NCBI GenBank assembly: GCA_902702965.1
Contig: CACRXP010000659.1
Coordinates: forward strand, 71,603 to 135,602
Direction of reading: 5' to 3'
Origin: Spirometra erinaceieuropaei
Taxonomy: Eukaryota > Platyhelminthes > Cestoda > Diphyllobothriidea > Diphyllobothriidae
Length of the DNA stretch: 64,000 nt
Shown here: piece by piece, positions 58,440 to 64,000 of the stretch
Layout of the letters: every line of letters starts with the position of its first letter
Position numbering within the stretch: the stretch's first letter is position 1
Notes under the pieces: model-generated
What the model saw: the letters and a program-made list of their open reading frames with translations, nothing else
What the model was told of the DNA's origin: nothing
The model's database searches: none
Program-made: the position numbers and the translations under genes

Positions 58440-61400
58440 TTAATGCAGAGGTCATCGTGCCTGCTTCACCATGCTGTGGGACACATGGTGAAAGTCGTCA
58501 AGCACGACGTCGAACTGTCGTATAAAAGTCTACTGGTTTTGTGGAGGTGCAGCAAAAGATTTAAGTAACACTGGCTTGTGACATCAGATAAGCCATATGT
58601 GACCATTCCAGCGTCTTTGTCGTTGTTGGTTAAGTCTCTTCATTAGCGTCCATGCCTATTACGGCAAAGGGAATAAAGGCATAATAAATACACGGGTTGG
58701 TTAGTTTTGCTTAACATCCGTGACAAAAAACGTGATTGTAAAATGCTGTGGGGAAAATACTGTTCTATTTAGAACTCATTTCGGATGTACTCGCACATAT
58801 ATTTGAAATTTTACTGGCCATTGACGTTTGAAAAGTCATTAATGACCCCTACGGCTTTCCCAGTAATTTTCGACGAACTTTCTCCATGAATATAAATTTT
58901 GACGCCCGTGAAGCTTACTGAATTCCTTTGACGGGATATTTTCACCTGTAAATTACGCAATTGGTTAAAAATAAGTTCTGGTTTACTGTCTGAAACCAAG
59001 TGGAAGAATATATGTTTATTCTTTGGAGCAAGAGACGTGTCATAGAGGTCTCTCCAAAATGTTGTCTAGACTATGTCCTTTTGCCATTACGCTGGAGTGC
59101 AGATGTCCAAGGAGGTCGTTCCGTGCCCCGAAGTCCCCTTGACAATATGGATATGATGGCAGGTGTTGAGTGCTTACACCACTGACTCGTGGCATTCGAG
59201 TTTTGCAGGCCTTTTTTCTTGCCTTGGCGGGGACTGTTCGGTTGGCTTTAATGATGGCTATTCCATTTTTGCAGCAGTACATCATGCCTGCCGATCATAA
59301 ATAACAATTTTCCCGTGCCTCCAAGTTACTTTCGAGGTGCTTGATGGAGGCCTTCAAGACGTCCTTGTTATGGAGCTTTCGACTGCCTTGTCTACAAACA
59401 GATTGATGGGCCGTAGCAGAGTAGCCATTTGGGCAGCTACTCGCCATCCGTCCTCAAAATGTGGTCTATCCACCGCAGTTGTATCTGCCTCAACTTGACG
59501 TGGATGCTGCTGACGCCGGCTGTTTCCAGTATCATTGTGTTTATAATCATTTCTTGTCAATTCACCTTCAGTAGTCTGAAAAGATAACTCAGTAGAAAAT
59601 GACTGGATGTTCTCGTTTGGTTTTTATACCAGCCCACATCTCTCCCCTCCCTACAAGAGCGTTGTCAGAACACCAACTCTGCACATCACAAGTTTTGTGT
59701 TGGAGGTGATATGCGACGATTTCAAGGGGAGTACTGCGGTTAGTCTATTGCCTGGGTGACTTTGAAGATCTAACTTGTGATTTCGTCCGGATTTTGATGT
59801 TTGCCGAAAATGTACATTCTAGACACGGGAATTTGTCTACTGCTGTAAGGTGAGCTTTATTTCCGTTAATCTTGGATTAACTGTAGCCAACGTTCGGCGC
59901 CGATTGGCGTGTGACCACTACCGCCTCTGCGCTGATGGTCCTTCAGAAGTTGAATCTACCGGTTGAATTTTTTCGTACCCATAACGACAGATTATAGTGT
60001 GCACACGGCATTATTGACAGAATGTGAATAAGAGAAGAAACGTACAAATCTTAACAGTGTATACACCTGCCAGAGAATTATATGGTTAGAATTCAAACTA
60101 ATCGAATTTATAGCTCAATACTAGGTAAAGAAACCAGCCAATGAAAAGAACGTGGTTTTGTCAAAAAAAGTACAGTAGGGGAAAGGAAATGTCCATAAGC
60201 GAGGGAGAATTGGATACACTTAAGAGAGGGGCGTGGATAATTCCAAATGTTGAGTAAAAGGATGTAACGCCGGGGAGGCGAAGGGGCCCGCACTCCGCCG
60301 TGTGCACTTATTCGTTGTGGTGTTTACGGCATAATCATAATCGAAATGGGACTCAATAGCATTTTGGTGCCTTCCTGTCTCGAGTGGTTTACAGCTGTCC
60401 TTTAAACCCGTGGGTATTGTTGGTGACCAGTCTCTCCAGCGGCATAACAACGGAAAACACCATTCGGGAGCGGTTGAACGCAAGTGTGTAATCCTGCTTC
60501 ACCCAGTTCCTTATCAAGAATAACTTGCGAACTGACCTGTTTTTCTTGACGGGCGCCATTATCCTGTCATATAGTTGGCTTATCAATTGCATGAATCGCT
60601 CCGGACATCAACTGCAGATTCGATAGTGATTCCATTTATCAAAAGCATTTGACTGATAGAAGAATGTGATGGCCAATCTTTTAAGAAACCGCTTTGCGGT
60701 TGACAGACAGCGAAGGTCATGTCCGTGGTGTGTCAATGTTTTCGGAATCTGTAGCTCCACTTTGGATAGCGTCCCTTCGTAAGGTGTGTGCTCAAATGAC
60801 AGAGCAGGAATGGCGCGAAGATGTTGTCCTTGATCTTAGGAAGAGAAACGTCTGATGATCATAACAGAGTCCCCGAATCCTCCTGCGTTTTCGTATGTGT
60901 ATGATTGTGGCACCCTTGATATCATGGGAGATGCTCCCGTGTAGCCCCCCTGAATTGAGTACCGTCGTACTTCTAAGCCTCGAATCGAACTACTGCGGCG
61001 TCAGGTGCTTCACCCTTGAAAAACCGTTGTAAGAACTTGACTGTTTCCCGAAGGGAAAGCGAGTGATTAAAACAGACATTAATGTTCACTTGAGGAAGTT
61101 AGTTAATGACATATTGCGAATAAGTGGTAGAGGGTGCCGTGAAGGTGGTCGGTCTAGTGCTCTAGGCTCTGCGACTTCTCCGACAACAGGGTTGTCAAAT
61201 CTAGACTGAGTGTCCGTGAAGTCCTCATGACTTTGAGACCGAAGACCGATTTAATGGGCATGAGAAGATTTTAGGTCTAACCGCATTCGTCAAATCTATG
61301 GATCTCTTCAGATTTTAGAGTTCGCCAACACGTTGACTCTACCATACGGAGGGTTAGATAACGACTATTGTTACTAACTCTTCCCCCGAGACCATGTGAA

Positions 61401-63389
61401 CTCTCTCCATAACTCATAAGTTCATTCTCCACTTAATTGTTGTGGCTGGATGATGAATCGCCAAAAAACGCATGTTCGCTAACTGACTTTTCAATCGTAA
61501 TATGGAGCTTTTCGTCATCGCAAGTATGCGGCTTTATCGACGGTCGTCTTATCACTGGTCTGGATAGTATACAGGCTGTTGTTCGGAGAGCAGTTTGCGG
61601 CGTTTTTCGTCACTATGCCTCTCACCAGTTCTGGATTTGTGTAATCGAAGACTTCCTGAGAGGTGGCCTAGATGACATATCATGGTCCTCCTACGTCGAA
61701 TCAAACCGGTGGCACTTTCTGTCAGGACTCGAGTTTGTTTTGGCCTGAAGTCCACGCAACTAACAAAATGCAGTCGGCATTCTTCTGATTCAATTAATAC
61801 CGCAAATAACTTGCTTGGTGCTGACTTGCCTCATGGAATTCCGCTGGGACGTAATTACAGCCACAATTTGAAGAAAATATAGGGGTTGATCCATTCAGTA
61901 GTTTGCATCACACAGTCCCGAGGTTACATTGATCACACACTCGGGCTAGGACATAGTCCAGCAGCTGCAGGTAATGCGAGCAAGGGTGCGTCCAGGAAGT
62001 TTCCTCCCTACTTGGAAGACGAAAACAGGAGACGATCAGAAGAGAATTCCGTTCATGCAGGTTTTCAGGGGAGGATTCAATTGTCGTTGGATCCTACAAC
62101 GAACCAGTATTCTCTCCCTGATAGCGTGGTCTTTGTCTACACGGACATTAATCTGTTAGTTACGCCGTCGAAGCTGGTCATTGCTGAGCCTAGATGCCAT
62201 CATTAGTACAAGATTAATTCACAAAGTTTGACAAGCTGAAGGTCATGAGACGATTTTTGATGCTGGAATCTACAAGTAAACTCCTGTGTTAACATCGATT
62301 ACGACGTCTCATAGTTCTGCTCCCGGCCGTCCATTCCAGAAAGTATAATGGGCATCCGCTTTCTTCGCTCGCTCTTGCACAGGGAAACGGGTCCCACCCA
62401 GAGACGCAATGTTCATTCTAAAGTGGATTTCTTCATGGACAACCGTTATTTTCCTCCTACCCAGTCGGTTTGCCACCGGAATGTCCGTCTGCGGACAAGC
62501 ATTCCAGATTGTCAGAGTGATATTGCTCACTCAGACAGTCTGTGAAGACGCACACGGATGGGAATGGATCGTCTGTTTTGTTTTTTTGTCTCGACCGCAC
62601 TCTTTGCGCCTGCATGTCATGGCCCACTTGCAAACGGCTTGTCTTGCTAACAGTCTTCAGGATCTCTTTTCTAGTCCCCTATCAGCGAGAGGGAAGGCGG
62701 TACTCCCAAAAATAAGGTTACTTTGTCGACTCAGAATGCTGCCGAACTCCTGTTGACTATTACATTGGAAAGACGACCCGAAGTATCCTGGGTCGCCGAC
62801 GGATTAATATGTCGCATTTTCTGTAGGTCTTCTTGTTCGTGGGATTGGATGGGATGTTGGGAATTCGATCAGGGGCCGCCAAATGTGGAGAAAACCACGC
62901 CGTGCACCCTTATGCCGATTACTCCGCTGGCCGAGAATGACTATCACACTGTAACCACAGAGCCGTACGCGGCTTCGTGGAGACGTATAGGGTAGCTGAT
63001 TGTCGGAGCTGGGAAGATATATCTTCCACTTCCACTGTCGCGTTTGGTGAGGACGTCCAGAATATAGTTTTTTGATACCGTATTTTATCTGTTCTGATTG
63101 ACCTAGATGGTGTCGCCTGCGTTCGCATCTGCCTGGTTTTTGTCAATTTTGTGGCCGCGACAGGGTATTGTCATGCAGCCGTCAAGCAGCTGCACCAATT
63201 AACGAGGGACTGTATCGCCGCAACCTGGGTTCCCACCCACGTGGTTTTCTAGCGTCCATGGGTTTATTTACGTTATATGCATACAGACGACTCAGAGCTG
63301 ATAGTCAGGCCGCGATGACCACCATTTATTATTGCCATTGTGGCATTTTCCCCTTCAGTAGTTCCGATATTTCTGCTGAGATAAGCGTA
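58440..63389. other. Unassigned stretch
   Basis: 5 kb with no supported gene. Frames at 60220-60592 (minus), 61437-61748 (plus), 61886-62206 (plus) and 62409-62756 (plus) have no recognisable domain or splice support. Confidence 0.4.
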
Positions 63390-64000
63390 CAGTGCATGAC
63401 CGATCTCATGAAATGTTGGCCGAAATTCCAAAATGCGTTCTTGATTAGGAGGGATTACTAAGGTGGGGCTGAAGTACTGATTTTCTTGCTGCAAAATCCG
63501 ATAGTATTTCGGACTTGCCAGGATGTCGGCTTTTGAACGCACTTCTTTTTGTCCTCCTTCAGAAACCACACTCGGTAAAACTGACTACATTATTAGCGTG
63601 GATTTTTTAAATTGATTTCCCGTGATCTTACAAATTCAAATATATTTTTCACAAAACATGCTTTCTTTTACTCGTTTAGTAGAAAGTCACATTGTCTTCA
63701 CATTTTATACCAGAAGAAGGTGTAAACTTAGGTTTTGAAAAAGTTTCCCAATTTCCGAGTAATTTTGAGCCCAGTAAGTCATTGCATTAGCGTTTAGCGA
63801 TTTTAGTCTACAAAGTATATGCTTTCCGCGTAAGGAAAACCATATATTCCTCTATGCTTTTAATAAGACACAATAAAGAGTTCATGAAATTTTGTAGTGA
63901 ATGCGGACTATGTTGTGCGTTTCATGAGGAGCATTGGTAAACGGGCATGTGCGATGCCGTAGGAATAAACATTGCACAGTTTTATAATTAGAAAATTTTT
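63390..64000. mobile_element. TIR element, copy C (cut by window end)
   Basis: The left terminus CAGTGCATGACC, then CTCATGAAATG and GGCCGAAATTCC, matches copies A and B. It continues with CCAGGATGTCGGCTTTTGAACG and an interior block near 63820-63890 (TTCCGCGTAAGGAAAACC, then AGAGTTCATGAAATTTTG) also found in copy A. The right arm lies beyond the window. Confidence 0.65.

Noticed and set aside
60845..60860. GAAACGTC overlapping CTGATGA, hammerhead-like words
   Set aside because: The two core motifs overlap and are in the wrong order, so no hammerhead can fold.
1..64000. CRISPR array, prokaryotic operons or a defence system
   Set aside because: No regular direct repeats with spacers and no prokaryotic gene organisation; the content is eukaryotic.

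Overview
This window looks like nuclear DNA from a large, repeat-rich metazoan genome, most probably a flatworm and plausibly a cestode. That assignment is inferred from the mix of degenerate Penelope-like, CR1-like, RTE-like, Ty3/gypsy (CsRn1-like) and mariner elements, from a conserved animal Yippee gene split by a long intron, and from the lack of prokaryotic gene organisation. There are no operons, no dense long reading frames, no rRNA genes and no CRISPR array. A run of Ns (35472-35558) marks a draft-assembly gap. Species identity cannot be proved from the sequence alone.

Layout. 1-18.5 kb: a 1.45 kb repeat with zinc-finger-like residues (105-1590) has an inverted partner at 14635-16080. 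Between and after them lie a tRNA-derived SINE, a cluster of three Penelope-like fragments in alternating orientation (4541-7235), a (GGT)n tract, an RTE-like endonuclease remnant (17540-18270) and a tRNA-like sequence (18426-18506). 18.5-28 kb is nearly featureless. 28-34.4 kb is a graveyard of retroelements: three CR1-like pieces on the plus strand, a Ty3/gypsy pol remnant on the minus strand (31100-33460) and another CR1-like copy. 38-41 kb holds two copies of a short element with long terminal inverted repeats; a third copy runs off the right edge of the window.

The only host gene I can support is a Yippee-like (YPEL) gene on the plus strand: exon 1 at 41862-42135, exon 2 at 47832-48019, with an ATTAAA signal at 48203. 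Its 5.7 kb intron carries three trinucleotide tracts and a broken mariner transposase. Downstream are a CsRn1-like Ty3/gypsy pol remnant (49241-50810), a 5'-truncated Penelope-like copy with an intact GIY-YIG frame and a well-formed hammerhead ribozyme motif (52892-53735), more SINE sequence (55.2-55.6 kb) and a second copy of a dispersed repeat (58195-58435).

The most unusual structures are (1) a fold-back insertion with 41-bp perfect inverted arms and apparent 12-bp target duplications inside a Penelope-like copy; (2) hammerhead motifs at the Penelope-like 3' ends; (3) the TIR family near 38-41 kb; and (4) the inverted 1.45 kb repeat pair with zinc-finger-like sequence. Nearly all transposon reading frames are broken and several catalytic residues are lost.
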